DNA of 64,000 bases from Polaribacter sp. (GCA_020740485.1 DYMN01000006.1:27840-91839), one strand, 5' to 3'; positions 40,301 through 50,815 are shown, counted from the stretch's first letter. Numbers and translations: made by a program. The notes: generated by a model not told the origin, from the letters alone.

Positions 40301-43300
40301 CCCAAACGTATGATGGCAACCATTTCATCATCACTAACTCCTAAATCATCCTCGGCTTCGGCGTGTATAAACATTTGTAATTTTTTAAACATACGCATGT
40401 CAAAATTTACATTTTTATACAATGCACGTCCGTCTTCCGAGCCTATTTCCCTGACTTTTAGCACTAAAGATTGTTCGTTTTGAAGTTGAATCGTAGTAGT
40501 GCCTTGCAAACGTTCGCGTACTATTCCCTGTGGTAAAACATAAGGAATGGGCTTACGGGTATCATTTTCTTCGATATTTACCACTCCGGATTCAAAATTG
40601 TTTTGATCTGACAGAGGAACGTTTCCATTTGCTAATTCATATTTGTATCTGCGCCATTCGCCACGCACCATCTCTATTTGCCCAAAACGCAAAACAATAG
40701 GCATCTTAAAACGAGAAATAAACATCCTCATAAAACGAATGGAATTAAAATTATTGATTCCTCCTATTGATTCACCATCAGAAATAGGAACCCGAAATTG
40801 ATACCATTTCGCTTGTTTTTGTATTCCATTCACATTGACATTTGTTATTCTTTCATCCACAACGTAATTTTGACCTACCACCAAATCACTCTTTTTGAGT
40901 GAAATTGAATATTGAAAATAACTTTCCACGGTACTCATGGTTTGATCTTTATTGAGGTCTTCTACATCAGGATACTGCGTAGCTGATGAATTAATTCCTC
41001 CCGGCATATTTGCAGTAGGCGAATTTCCTTGTGGTAAATTATACTTTTTATATCTCGTTAATATACTGGCATCTTCATTGTCATAAGCAGCATCTTTGAA
41101 ATATCTGTAATTATCAGAAGCCGGGTCTAATAATGCCTTTGCTTGAAGGTTAGACGGCAAAGCTTGGATGTAATCCGTATAAAAAATTCCTGTTTTCTCA
41201 TCTTGATCATTCAATCCGTCTAATCCTACGTCTTGATTTTCTCGGTGTGCCTCAACGTCATCAAAGGCGTAAAGTAAAGATTGATTGGTAGCCACTTTGC
41301 CCCAAATGCTGGGTTGCGTGTTCATAGTGCCTCCATTTTCCGGCAATCCGTTTTCATAAGATTTCAGATTGTCTTTTAAAATATCTTCAGAAATATTTCC
41401 CAAATTTAAATAAAGCGTCCCTTGGTTGCTATCTAATTGAGGGTCAAGTCCGTTAGGTAGTCCTTCGGCGTTTGTCATAGAATAGTTCAAATAAGGGTCC
41501 ATCAACCAAAATTGAATGTACTCAATGTTAGAATTTTCAAAATCGGTTACAGTCAAAGCTCTGGTAATACCTGCCCACCTATTTTCAGGGTCAGAGAAAG
41601 TTCCATCCGGGTTTAAGTTATTCGTTTCGTAATTGTATGAACCTCTTTCATTGGGATAATAAGCTAAATCCAGCGTTCTGATCGTTGATAATTCGGTAAG
41701 ATCTTGTTCATCATTAGGGAATAATTCTGATACATTAATCGTTCTTATTTCATCACGCGCTAATTCATATACGTCAACATTGGCGGGTTTGTTTTTGCCT
41801 TGTAAACCATCGTCTATGTTATACCAAGCCAGCAGAGCTCTTTTTTTACCATAGTCCCAAGAATTAGAGCTATTTCCACCCAAATCCCAAATGGGTTGAT
41901 GTTGCGGAGTGGCTGCCAAGTACCATAATTGTTGAGAGCGTAAATCCAATGGAATTTGAGAACCCTCAAAATCATCTACATAAGAAGCCGCATTCCCATT
42001 AATGTCAATGCTTTTTGGGGTTCCTGGAAGTAAATAAGCAATATCACCGCGTATAGAATAATTTGATTCTGCCTTTGTCTCGCCAAACGAAATCTTATTG
42101 GCTAATTTTGTTAAAAAATCGGATTTGTTGTTGTAGGATCCATTGAGTCCGAAAACCCAGTTTTGAATAGGCTCTTGACCATAGAGTACTTTATTAGTAT
42201 AAGGTTGTTCGGTTATATTCAAAAAAGAAGCTCCCGCTATGAGTTTGTCTGAAAACTTGTGTTCAATATCCAAACCAAAAAAACTTCTGCGTTGTTGGCT
42301 AAAGATAGAGTTTTGTTCTACAGATACTTCGATAGGCGCATTAGAGGCTTCTAAGGAAGGATTGATGATTTTTACGCGTCCTATTTGATAATCGACTACA
42401 TAATCTACCCCTTCGACTAATTCACGACCTCCACTGGTTACTCTAACGGAACCTTGAGGTACATTGAATGCTCCTAAGGCAATTCCTTGAGCACTATCTG
42501 TTTTATAATACCCTTTGATTTCATATTTATCTTTTTGTTGGTAGTTATTTTTTACTTCTGATTGGGGATATTGATATAATTCATTAAATATAAAGCCATT
42601 GTCAGCAGTTGCCGTCAGTTTAGAAGCTAAGTAAGAACCAAAGGGTTGCACTTTTGGAAAAATGACCAAACCTTTCTCCGGAATAATTGTAATACCACGT
42701 ACAAAGTCAAAATAGCCATCTCCTCCCTCTTGCGTAGATGCGCTTGAATCTAATCTATCTAAATATAATAAATTAAGCAGTGTTACATCTGCAATACCGG
42801 GCGTTTGCGCATTTTGAAGGGAATTTAAAGGTACTCCTGTATTGTCATCAGCATATAACAATTCAAATCTGAAACCTTCGGGATTTAATTGATAAGCTTG
42901 TAAGTTATACACGTTTTTCATCATCAAATTCCACATAGGAATATTAGTGTATAAAATTTCGCTACGCAATAATTTTACAACCAAATTTCCCGGCATTCCA
43001 AAGTCATTTTCCGGTATTCCATCCGATGACAATTCGCCCACTTTATATATATTAGAACTTCCATTGATCGTATATTCATAAGCAACCGCCAGCACTTCAC
43101 TATCGGCTAATCTTCTATTCAATGAAAGAAAACCCAATTCTCTATTGATATAAAAATCTGTACCTTCAACCAATCGCCTAGCGCTCTCTAGATAGGCGTA
43201 ATCTTTGCCTTGTTCCATATTAGGAGCAACAGCACTCAAAGCGTTTGAAATGGTAGCTATATTCCGTATTTCCGGATTAGCAAATACTTGATCAATGGTA

Positions 43301-44445
43301 TTCACCTCATTATCAGGTATGAAATTAGGCAAAGGATTAACCGGCACTATATTAGGGTTTCCAATATTACTACTGACGGATTCTCCTAAATCAGCAAGTC
43401 CTACTATGTTTCTCACATTTTCTGTGGAACGATTGGTATTGGTAACCCATAATTCAATTTTGGTTATTTGTACAGATGAGTTTACCAAAGGATAATTTTC
43501 TAAAGATTGATCATAGTGGTCTTTAAAGTACTGCGCCAGAAAAAAATGCCTATTAGCATCATAATCACTGGCTCTTAGTTCAAATTCTTCGATGATAGCG
43601 CCTCCTTGTGCTGTTACACTTTTAGATTGGGATTGTTGTTTAGCAAACGCTGTGGTAATGGTAGTGGGGCCGAATTGCAATTCGGTTTTAAAACCAAACA
43701 AATTTTGAGCCCCTGCAATTAAAGAATTCCGTATGGGCATACTTACATTACCGACTTCAATTTTTCTGATAATTCCATCGTCATCATAGCCAATGCTGGG
43801 ATCGAATTCTAATTTTACAATATTCTGAAAATCAAAAGTGGATTGTGTGTCATAGTTAGCCGACACTTTTAATCTCTTCCCAACCTTGGCAGCAATACTG
43901 GCACCTATATTCTGATTAAAATCAGGTATAGTAGTAGCTCTAAGAGACTCAATAATTTGAGGATTTTCTACTTTTTGATAAAGTAAACCCAATTTAACTT
44001 CAATATTCCCCTGCACATTTACCTCAATTTCATTACTTCCAAAAAGGGTTTCAAACAATTGCGAGTTTAAATAATATTTGGGTAACAAATCTTTTTGTTG
44101 TTTATCACTGTCTTTTTTGTTACCGGTCATTGCACTTACCCTATTTTTGTAGTAATCGTGCATTTCTTTTTTTAACCTGTAATTTTTGTACTCTTCTTGC
44201 GTCATTACTATCGGAAACCGAATATCGTAATTTCCGATTTTTGATACAACGATGTACTTCTTATTTTCAGCATCGTAAATCACTTCATAATTATCAAAAT
44301 CAGATAAATAAAGACTTCCGGATTGCTGTGCATTGAAGGGATAAGGTAATGGAGGAATGCTATCATTATCTACTTGTGCTCTTGCAAAACTGTATATAAA
44401 AAAAGCAAAAAAGAGAGCTGAAATTTTCAGAAAATAGTTGTTCAT
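37327..44445 (-). CDS. sprA: T9SS translocon/cell-surface protein SprA (Sov)
   Basis: 2372 aa; signal peptide; SprA features (GDIAYLLPGTPKSIDINGNAASYVDDFEGSQIPLDLRS); conserved gcvH-sprA-ruvA context. Confidence 0.93.
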   Translation of the reverse strand: MNNYFLKISALFFAFFIYSFARAQVDNDSIPPLPYPFNAQQSGSLYLSDFDNYEVIYDAENKKYIVVSKIGNYDIRFPIVMTQEEYKNYRLKKEMHDYYKNRVSAMTGNKKDSDKQQKDLLPKYYLNSQLFETLFGSNEIEVNVQGNIEVKLGLLYQKVENPQIIESLRATTIPDFNQNIGASIAAKVGKRLKVSANYDTQSTFDFQNIVKLEFDPSIGYDDDGIIRKIEVGNVSMPIRNSLIAGAQNLFGFKTELQFGPTTITTAFAKQQSQSKSVTAQGGAIIEEFELRASDYDANRHFFLAQYFKDHYDQSLENYPLVNSSVQITKIELWVTNTNRSTENVRNIVGLADLGESVSSNIGNPNIVPVNPLPNFIPDNEVNTIDQVFANPEIRNIATISNALSAVAPNMEQGKDYAYLESARRLVEGTDFYINRELGFLSLNRRLADSEVLAVAYEYTINGSSNIYKVGELSSDGIPENDFGMPGNLVVKLLRSEILYTNIPMWNLMMKNVYNLQAYQLNPEGFRFELLYADDNTGVPLNSLQNAQTPGIADVTLLNLLYLDRLDSSASTQEGGDGYFDFVRGITIIPEKGLVIFPKVQPFGSYLASKLTATADNGFIFNELYQYPQSEVKNNYQQKDKYEIKGYYKTDSAQGIALGAFNVPQGSVRVTSGGRELVEGVDYVVDYQIGRVKIINPSLEASNAPIEVSVEQNSIFSQQRRSFFGLDIEHKFSDKLIAGASFLNITEQPYTNKVLYGQEPIQNWVFGLNGSYNNKSDFLTKLANKISFGETKAESNYSIRGDIAYLLPGTPKSIDINGNAASYVDDFEGSQIPLDLRSQQLWYLAATPQHQPIWDLGGNSSNSWDYGKKRALLAWYNIDDGLQGKNKPANVDVYELARDEIRTINVSELFPNDEQDLTELSTIRTLDLAYYPNERGSYNYETNNLNPDGTFSDPENRWAGITRALTVTDFENSNIEYIQFWLMDPYLNYSMTNAEGLPNGLDPQLDSNQGTLYLNLGNISEDILKDNLKSYENGLPENGGTMNTQPSIWGKVATNQSLLYAFDDVEAHRENQDVGLDGLNDQDEKTGIFYTDYIQALPSNLQAKALLDPASDNYRYFKDAAYDNEDASILTRYKKYNLPQGNSPTANMPGGINSSATQYPDVEDLNKDQTMSTVESYFQYSISLKKSDLVVGQNYVVDERITNVNVNGIQKQAKWYQFRVPISDGESIGGINNFNSIRFMRMFISRFKMPIVLRFGQIEMVRGEWRRYKYELANGNVPLSDQNNFESGVVNIEENDTRKPIPYVLPQGIVRERLQGTTTIQLQNEQSLVLKVREIGSEDGRALYKNVNFDMRMFKKLQMFIHAEAEDDLGVSDDEMVAIIRLGSDLSENYYQIEQPLKISPYNNSSPYEVWPQANELNVDLDALKKLKLQRAEAGLALNELYPLPISGENAAYRVRVKGNPNLGKIKTIMLGVKNKSANAKSGELWFNELRVSEFDNEGGWAAVVSADANLSDVMDVSVSGRMSTMGYGNVDQSVNERSQEDVKQYDAVASINAGKFLPEKVALQIPVNLSSSQEVRDPKYDAQFQDILLADTNAQNSPHRYDAQDYTKRSSFSLINFKKNRNPKSEKKQRFYDVENLSLSYAYNQIYHRDYNVKKYLNQDVKTSLGYNYSFKPLEWNPFQNSTTLDGAYLKLIKDLNINPIPTNVSFNSNIFRTYNEQLSRTLVDGLPELPILKQRNFLFDWDYKIGFKPTKSIKLDFRALNNQIYDDFGYEDDISLYTNFFNLGRPTHYHQVLDGSYQIPIDKTPLLSFVKSNYSYTADFDWMGAPPAYSEVVGNIIQNANTHNLSVDLDVKKFYKEIGFESLMRTKSERSKDKKAREANKLNKENNKEKAQQKKVVTKINQKQPNLLSNSKKADFGQKLKLGIYNVVTSVKNIKISYSENNGTLLPGYSPTVGLLGRDNYSGSLAPTFGFVFGSQVDIRNYALEKGWMVSRLASEDYYSKIFSKTHYNKLDIQAKVSPFKDFDIDVKAIKIYTKNNSEQIDIVSDFAGQQPYYAPSVRNETGNFSMSYFMLGTSFQDADVLFENFKQNRQIIAQRFSDQTGLPVGGYGKTSQQILLPAFLAAYSGQSSSAVKLHPFREIPLPNWQINYRGLMKLDWFKKNFSSFSVTHGYKSAYTIANFANNSLYNVANPLATDLSGNYFSDKVYTNVNLIEEFSPLVKIEMKLKNSMSLSGRVNVNRSLTLNLNNNTMTQDSGKEYVLGFGYRIKDVKTNLRLQGQKIKFSGDINLKFDVSLRNDLLLIRYFGEELIENDQVTGGQKMFNLRFIADYNLTKYLQAGMYYIQDASSYQISTSFPRQSISAGVSFKYTLGN

Positions 44446-44488
44446 GAGATATTTAATCTTTTTACGACTTCAATTAACAAACCTTACT

Positions 44489-45070
44489 TTACAAATTTTT
44501 TAATGCTTGTTTGATAAGCGTTTCCACATCAAATTTAGGATTTTCTTTCAATAAAATATCTATTACTCGCTCGGTTTGTTTGCGAGAAAATCCTAAGACG
44601 TCTAAAGCTGATAACGATTCTTCTCTAATTGTATTGTCTGAAACAGCAGAAACAGCATCAATTTCAACTGTTTTTAATATTTTATCTCTTAAATCTACAA
44701 TCACACGTTCAGCGGTTTTCGCTCCAATTCCCTTTACTTTTTTGATCAAAACTACGTTAGCAGATGCAATAGCTTGTTGAATTTCTTTCGGGCTCATAGA
44801 GGATAGCATGACCATAGCTGTGCCAACTCCAACTCCGGAAACGGATATCAGTTGCCGAAAAACCTCTCGTTCTGTTTTAGTATAAAATCCGTATAAAGCA
44901 TGTGCATCTTCTCGGATATGCAAATGGGTGTAAAGTTTTAAAGATTCTTCATCGGGAATTTCAGTAAAAGTATTCAGGGAGATATGAATAAAATAACCTA
45001 TACCATTGGTTTCAATGACAGCTTGAGTGGGGGTTTTTTCGATTAATTTACCTTTTACGTATGATATCAT
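44489..45070 (-). CDS. ruvA: Holliday junction branch migration protein RuvA
   Basis: MISYVKGKLIEKTPTQAVIETNGIGYFIHI; VKGIGAKTAERVIVDLRDK. ATG at 45070 preferred over 45088. Confidence 0.95.
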   Translation of the reverse strand: MISYVKGKLIEKTPTQAVIETNGIGYFIHISLNTFTEIPDEESLKLYTHLHIREDAHALYGFYTKTEREVFRQLISVSGVGVGTAMVMLSSMSPKEIQQAIASANVVLIKKVKGIGAKTAERVIVDLRDKILKTVEIDAVSAVSDNTIREESLSALDVLGFSRKQTERVIDILLKENPKFDVETLIKQALKNL

Positions 45071-45168
45071 ATATGAACTCGTTTTCAAATAAATATAATT
45101 TACAAAGATAAAAAATATTTAATTATATAAATTTGGATTTCAATAAAATAAGTACCGATGAATAATGA

Positions 45169-45489
45169 TTATAAAAACCGCCTGAACGACCAAAACTTTC
45201 TATTTTTTAAGTAATTTTCGTCTTTTTCAAAAGTATACGCTTCTTTTTCAAAACTGATAGAACGATAAGCTTTATCCCATTTTTTATGTTGCATCAACCT
45301 AATCAAAAACTCGGTCATATACCAAAAAAAGAAAAATACCCACAACATTTCTACTTGTTGACGAAAGTGAATTTTTTCGTGATTAATCAGTGTTTTATCA
45401 AATTGTATATCCTTGTCCTTTACAAAAATAAAGGGCCAAATCGCCATTGCAACATATTTTTTCGGGAAAAATTTGAAAAGAATAATCAT
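45169..45489 (-). CDS. small membrane protein with HExxH motif
   Basis: 106 aa; LINHEKIHFRQQVEML followed by a hydrophobic segment. Confidence 0.65.
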   Translation of the reverse strand: MIILFKFFPKKYVAMAIWPFIFVKDKDIQFDKTLINHEKIHFRQQVEMLWVFFFFWYMTEFLIRLMQHKKWDKAYRSISFEKEAYTFEKDENYLKNRKFWSFRRFL

Positions 45490-45646
45490 TATACAAAGAT
45501 ATGGAAGTTTTGAAAACTTAATTTGGTTTAAAAAATTTACAAAAAAGCTCTATTAGAGTACTTTTATAAAGCATCGATTACAAAAAAACAAAAAAAAATT
45601 TCTTTTTTAAAAAATAATTGTATTATTGCACCATAAATATTCAAAA

Positions 45647-45694
45647 GTGAAATTATCTCAACTACATCATCACCATTTTCATACTTGCGTTTAG
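45647..45694 (+). CDS. his operon leader peptide VKLSQLHHHHFHTCV (GTG start)
   Basis: GTG AAA TTA TCT CAA CTA CAT CAT CAC CAT TTT CAT ACT TGC GTT TAG; five His in six codons, upstream of a terminator and hisG. Confidence 0.88.
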   Translation: MKLSQLHHHHFHTCV

Positions 45695-45728
45695 GCGAGG
45701 AGGAAGTGATATGTAAAAATATATTAAT

Positions 45729-45762
45729 AACCCGTCTGAACTAAAATCAGACGGGTTTTTCT
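45729..45762 (+). terminator. his attenuator terminator
   Basis: AACCCGTCTGA-actaaaa-TCAGACGGGTT plus T tract, between leader ORF and hisG. Confidence 0.88.
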
Positions 45763-45798
45763 TTGTACTGATTTTAGTTTGGTTTAAATTTAAAAATA

Positions 45799-46656
45799 AT
45801 GACTAAAATCAAAATTGCCATCCAAAAAAGTGGCAGATTAAGCGAAAAATCCATTGAATTACTGAATGAGTGTGGCATTAATTTTTCTAATTCTGACCGA
45901 AAATTAAAAGCCGAAGCCAAAAATTTTCCTGCCGAAATCCTGTTTTTAAGAGACGACGATATTCCGCAATATGTAGAGCGCGGTGTTGCGGATTTGGGTA
46001 TTATTGGGGAAAATGAAGTGTGGGAAAAAGATAAAAACGTAAACACAATCGATGCTTTGGGCTTTGCTAACTGCAGGCTCTCTCTCGCGATTCCGAAAGA
46101 TGAAAATTTTGATTCTATCGCTTACTTTCAAAACAAAAAGATAGCCACGAGCTATCCCAAAATTTTAGAGACTTATTTTAAGGAAAATAAAATCAAGGTA
46201 GAGATAGAAGAAATAGGCGGCAGTGTGGAAATTGCAACCAGCATAGGTTTAGCCGATGGTATTTTTGATATAGTGAGTACCGGAAGTACTTTGCTTACCA
46301 ACGGATTGAAAGAAGTGCAAGTAGTAAAAAAATGTCAAGCGGTACTGATTGCCAACAAATTTTTAAATTCGGAAAAAACCGACTTAGTCAATCAATTGTT
46401 GTTTAGATTCAAAACTGTTCGGGATGGCAAAGACCGTAAATACATTTTATTAAACGCTCCTAATACTGCCATTTCCGATATTGTAAAAATCCTACCGGGC
46501 ATGAAATCACCTACGGTTTTGCCATTAGTAGAAACGGGTTGGAGCAGCATACATTCTGTGGTCAAAGACAATGAATTTTGGGATATTGTAGATCAACTCA
46601 AGGCTTTGGGCGCCGAAGGTATTTTGGTAACGCCAATTGAAAAAATAGTTTTGTGA
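45799..46656 (+). CDS. hisG: ATP phosphoribosyltransferase
   Basis: 285 aa; KIAIQKSGRLSEKS; GIFDIVSTGSTL; C-terminal regulatory domain. Confidence 0.96.
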   Translation: MTKIKIAIQKSGRLSEKSIELLNECGINFSNSDRKLKAEAKNFPAEILFLRDDDIPQYVERGVADLGIIGENEVWEKDKNVNTIDALGFANCRLSLAIPKDENFDSIAYFQNKKIATSYPKILETYFKENKIKVEIEEIGGSVEIATSIGLADGIFDIVSTGSTLLTNGLKEVQVVKKCQAVLIANKFLNSEKTDLVNQLLFRFKTVRDGKDRKYILLNAPNTAISDIVKILPGMKSPTVLPLVETGWSSIHSVVKDNEFWDIVDQLKALGAEGILVTPIEKIVL

Positions 46657-46695
46657 TGTTTGGCAAATCTTAAAAATTCAACAAAATTTAAACGT

Positions 46696-47994
46696 ATGAA
46701 AACCTATAAAAATCCGGATAAAACCTCTTGGGATCTTCTATGTAAAAGACCTCAATTAAAAAGTGATGACTTAACACAATTAGTTCAAACGGTTTTTACC
46801 CAAGTAAAAAAGGAAGGAGATAAAGCCCTCATTCGTTTTACTGAGCAATTTGACCGCGTAAAGCTAACTGCGTTGAAAGTTACAGAAGACGACTTAAATT
46901 CATCAGTTGCTTTTATTCCCGATAATCTCAAAGATGCGATTTTAACCGCTAAGACCAACATTGAGAAATTTCATAAAAATCAGTGGCAAGCAACTGAAAT
47001 TATAGAAACATCAATAGGCGTGAAATGTTGGAGGGAAAATAGGGCGATTGAAAAAGTGGGCATTTACATTCCCGGAGGTTCTGCTCCACTTTTTTCTACT
47101 ATCTTAATGTTGGGAATTCCGGCAAAAATAGCCGGTTGCGAAGAAATTGTGCTCTGTACACCACCCAATGCTTCCGGTGATATTGATCCGGTGATAAAAT
47201 ATGTAGCCCATTTGATAGGAATAACACAAGTATTCAAAGTAGGCGGCATTCAAGCCATAGCTGCTATGACATTCGGAACAGAGCTTATTCCTAAAGTCGA
47301 TAAAATTTTCGGTCCCGGCAATCAGTACGTTACTGCAGCTAAACAGTTTGCGTTGCAATACGGTGTAGCCATAGACCTACCGGCGGGACCCAGTGAGGTA
47401 TTGATCATTGCCGACCAAAATGCCAACCCTGTTTTTGTAGCAGCTGATTTGTTAGCCCAAGCTGAACACGGTGCGGACAGTCAGAGTATTTTACTTTCAA
47501 ACAGCTTAACTTTATTAGAACAAGTTGAAGAAGAAATAAAAAAACAAATTGTATCTTTATCACGCAAAGACATCCTCTCTAAGAGTTTGCAAAACTGCCG
47601 GCTTATCTATTTTGAATCACTATCCACTGGTTTTGAATTTAGTAATTCCTATGCTCCTGAACATTTGATTTTATCCATTGAAAATTTTGAAAAATATCTT
47701 TCTATAATAACCAATACCGGTTCTGTTTTTCTGGGAGCTTATACTCCGGAAAGTGCAGGCGATTACTTGTCCGGTACCAATCACACTTTGCCTACCAATG
47801 GTTATGCCCGTAATTATAGTGGTGTGTCTCTAGATAGTTTTGTAAAAAAAATTACCTTTCAAAATATTTCAAAGGAAGGTCTTATGAATATTGGAAATAA
47901 AATTGAAATAATGGCTGCCACTGAACAATTGACAGCGCACCAAATGTCAGTTACTTATCGTTTAAATTATCTTAAGAAAAATGTCAATCCATAA
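46696..47994 (+). CDS. hisD: histidinol dehydrogenase
   Basis: YIPGGSAPLFSTILMLGIPAKIAG; DLPAGPSEVLIIAD. ATG 46696 preferred. Confidence 0.96.
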   Translation: MKTYKNPDKTSWDLLCKRPQLKSDDLTQLVQTVFTQVKKEGDKALIRFTEQFDRVKLTALKVTEDDLNSSVAFIPDNLKDAILTAKTNIEKFHKNQWQATEIIETSIGVKCWRENRAIEKVGIYIPGGSAPLFSTILMLGIPAKIAGCEEIVLCTPPNASGDIDPVIKYVAHLIGITQVFKVGGIQAIAAMTFGTELIPKVDKIFGPGNQYVTAAKQFALQYGVAIDLPAGPSEVLIIADQNANPVFVAADLLAQAEHGADSQSILLSNSLTLLEQVEEEIKKQIVSLSRKDILSKSLQNCRLIYFESLSTGFEFSNSYAPEHLILSIENFEKYLSIITNTGSVFLGAYTPESAGDYLSGTNHTLPTNGYARNYSGVSLDSFVKKITFQNISKEGLMNIGNKIEIMAATEQLTAHQMSVTYRLNYLKKNVNP

Positions 47995-49015
47995 TTTAGT
48001 AAGAAAAAATATCCTCGAAATGCAATCGTATGCGTCAGCACGTAAAGAATTTGACGGGTCCGATGCCATATTCTTAGATGCCAATGAAAATCCCTTTGGC
48101 ATCTACAATCGTTATCCCGATCCATTTCAGATACCATTGAAACAAACGCTATCTGAGCTAAAAAACATCCCGATAGAACATATTTTTTTGGGTAATGGCA
48201 GCGACGAAATTCTCGATTTAATCGTGCGGGTTTTTTGCGAACCGCATCAAGATCAAATTATACAATGTCCGCCTACTTTTGGCATGTATGAAGTAGTGGC
48301 AGCACTCAATGCAGTGCCTTTGGTAAACATTCCACTCACCGAGTCTTTTCAATTGGATGTTGACCGAATTTTAGCCAACATCACTGAGCATAGTAAAATG
48401 ATTTTTTTATGTTCTCCCAACAATCCTTCCGGAAATGTGTTATTGGATATTCCTATAATATTGCAAAAATTCAAGGGAATAGTAATAGTAGACGAAGCTT
48501 ATATCGATTTTAGTGCGCAACCTTCTTTACTTTCCGAACTGAAAAACTACCCTAATCTGATTATCGTGCAAACCTTGAGTAAAGCTTGGGGTGCTGCCGG
48601 CTTGAGATTGGGAATGGCTTTTGCTTCGCCTGAGATAATCGCACTGCTCAACAAGGTAAAATATCCTTATAACATCAGTGCCGCCAATCAAAAAGCAGCC
48701 TTAGATATATTACAAAATAAAGTAGTTTTTCAAAATGATGTTGCAGTCCTCCTCGAGCAAAGAGATCGCGTAATTGAGAAACTAAACCAATTTCCTTTTA
48801 TAGTAAAAATCTATCCCACCGACGCTAACTTTGTCCTTGTGAAAGTAGAAAACGCAACCCAATTATACCAATTTCTCAAAGATCGAAATGTAATTGTGAG
48901 AAACAGAAGTAAGGCAGTAACCAATACTTTGAGAATAACCATAGGAAGCGAAGCCGAAAATACAGCACTGATAGAAAGTTTAGAACAATACAACCTAATA
49001 AAAACCACTCACTGA
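47981..49015 (+). CDS. hisC: histidinol-phosphate aminotransferase
   Basis: [39 protein letters not shown]; overlaps hisD. Confidence 0.96.
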   Translation: MSIHNLVRKNILEMQSYASARKEFDGSDAIFLDANENPFGIYNRYPDPFQIPLKQTLSELKNIPIEHIFLGNGSDEILDLIVRVFCEPHQDQIIQCPPTFGMYEVVAALNAVPLVNIPLTESFQLDVDRILANITEHSKMIFLCSPNNPSGNVLLDIPIILQKFKGIVIVDEAYIDFSAQPSLLSELKNYPNLIIVQTLSKAWGAAGLRLGMAFASPEIIALLNKVKYPYNISAANQKAALDILQNKVVFQNDVAVLLEQRDRVIEKLNQFPFIVKIYPTDANFVLVKVENATQLYQFLKDRNVIVRNRSKAVTNTLRITIGSEAENTALIESLEQYNLIKTTH

Positions 49016-50106
49016 TGAAAAAAGTATTATTTATTGACAGAGACGGTACCTTAATCCTAGAACCTCCAATTGATTTTCAAGTGGACAGCTTAGAAAAACT
49101 CGAATTTTATCCGGAAGTTTTTCAATTTCTTTCCCGTATATACAAAGAATTAGATTTTGAATTGGTCATGGTTTCCAATCAAGACGGATTGGGCACGGCG
49201 AGTTATCCTGAATCCGCTTTTGAATTAGTTCAAAACAAAGTAATCAAAGCCTTTGAAAACGAAGGAATATTTTTCTCAGAAGTCTTGATAGACCGTTCAT
49301 TTGAATATGAAAATCTTCCCACGCGCAAGCCCGGAATCGGGATGCTGAAAGGCTATCTCAACGGAATGTATGATCTTGAAAACTCCTATGTGATCGGCGA
49401 TAGAAAAACCGATGTCCTATTAGCACAAAACTTGGGTTGCAAGGCTATTTATCTCAATCAAATTCCCTTTGAAGACGCATTCACTACTACAAAGTGGTCG
49501 GAAATTTATCAATTTTTAAAACAAAAGCCCAGAACCGCTTCCGTAAGCCGAAAGACCAAAGAAACGGATATTCACATAGCACTCAATTTAGACGGTAGCG
49601 GACAGGCCCAAATCGACACAGGTATTAGTTTTTTTGACCATATGTTAGAACAAATCGCCAAACACGGACAATTGGATTTGAGCATCGATGTAAAAGGCGA
49701 CTTAGAAGTTGATGAACATCACAGCATTGAAGATACCGCCCTTGTGCTGGGACAGTGTTTTCGCGAAGCCTTAGGGAGTAAAAAAGGAATAGAACGTTAT
49801 GGCTTTTTATTACCTATGGACGATTGTTTGGCACAAGTGGCTCTAGATTTTGGTGGGAGACCTTGGTTAGAGTGGCAAGTCCACTTCAAGAGAGAAAAAA
49901 TTGGAGCTATGCCCACAGAGCTATTTAAACACTTTTTTAAATCGTTTACCGATACGGCAAAATGCAATTTAAACATCAAGGCAGAAGGCGAGAATGAACA
50001 TCACAAAGCGGAAGCTATATTCAAAGCCTTCGCTAAAGCAATAAAAATGGCTGTCCAAGTTTCAGATAAAAATTTCGGCGTTCAAAGCACAAAAGGGATG
50101 TTATAA
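49015..50106 (+). CDS. hisB: bifunctional histidinol-phosphatase/imidazoleglycerol-phosphate dehydratase
   Basis: N-terminal HAD (FIDRDGTL), C-terminal IGPD ([27 protein letters not shown]). Confidence 0.96.
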   Translation: MKKVLFIDRDGTLILEPPIDFQVDSLEKLEFYPEVFQFLSRIYKELDFELVMVSNQDGLGTASYPESAFELVQNKVIKAFENEGIFFSEVLIDRSFEYENLPTRKPGIGMLKGYLNGMYDLENSYVIGDRKTDVLLAQNLGCKAIYLNQIPFEDAFTTTKWSEIYQFLKQKPRTASVSRKTKETDIHIALNLDGSGQAQIDTGISFFDHMLEQIAKHGQLDLSIDVKGDLEVDEHHSIEDTALVLGQCFREALGSKKGIERYGFLLPMDDCLAQVALDFGGRPWLEWQVHFKREKIGAMPTELFKHFFKSFTDTAKCNLNIKAEGENEHHKAEAIFKAFAKAIKMAVQVSDKNFGVQSTKGML

Positions 50107-50128
50107 AAAAGTATTCAAGGTAAAAAAT

Positions 50129-50207
50129 GTAAATCGTGGTTTCAATACTCTATTTTTTAAGCACTTCGACAATTCAACAAACTCAGTACAGGCAAGCTCA
50201 ACCACCT
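50129..50207. repeat. intergenic palindromic repeat in the hisB-hisH gap
   Basis: Same ends as the thrA-thrB element: gtaaatcgtggttt (50129-50142) and caggcaagctcaaccacct (50189-50207). Confidence 0.65.
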
Positions 50208-50233
50208 AATTATAATCGTAAATCTAAAAAAAT

Positions 50234-50815
50234 ATGGTCGCAATTTTAAAATACAATGCCGGTAATATCACTTCGGTGCGTTATGCCCTTCAAAGATTGG
50301 GTTTTGACAGTATCATTACCGATGAACCTGAACATTTGGCAAGCGCCTCGCACGTTATTTTTCCCGGTGTGGGCGAAGCCGGTTCGGCGATGTCCTATCT
50401 GAAAGAACGAAAATTGGATGAAGTCATCAAAAACCTAAAACAGCCCGTGCTGGGTATTTGTTTGGGCTTACAATTACTGTGCACCCATTCGGAAGAAGCT
50501 GACACAATAGGCCTTAGTGTTTTTCCAACTATAGTTCGAAAGTTTCCTGATACAGACCTCGTGCCGCATATGGGATGGAATAATCTCACTGCTATTCACG
50601 GAAGTCTCTTAGAAGGCATTACCACCGCAGACAACTTTTATTTTGTACACAGCTTCTACGCTGAACCTTGCGAAAACACAGTAGGGTTTTGTGAATACAT
50701 TTTGCCATTCAGTGCCGTGTTGCAAAAAGATAATTTTTTTGCTACCCAATTTCACCCTGAAAAATCAGGAAGTGTGGGTGAAAAAATCCTTCTCAATTTT
50801 TTAAAAAATTCCTGA
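50234..50815 (+). CDS. hisH: imidazole glycerol phosphate synthase, glutamine amidotransferase subunit
   Basis: GICLGLQLLC nucleophile; TQFHPEKSG. Confidence 0.96.
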   Translation: MVAILKYNAGNITSVRYALQRLGFDSIITDEPEHLASASHVIFPGVGEAGSAMSYLKERKLDEVIKNLKQPVLGICLGLQLLCTHSEEADTIGLSVFPTIVRKFPDTDLVPHMGWNNLTAIHGSLLEGITTADNFYFVHSFYAEPCENTVGFCEYILPFSAVLQKDNFFATQFHPEKSGSVGEKILLNFLKNS

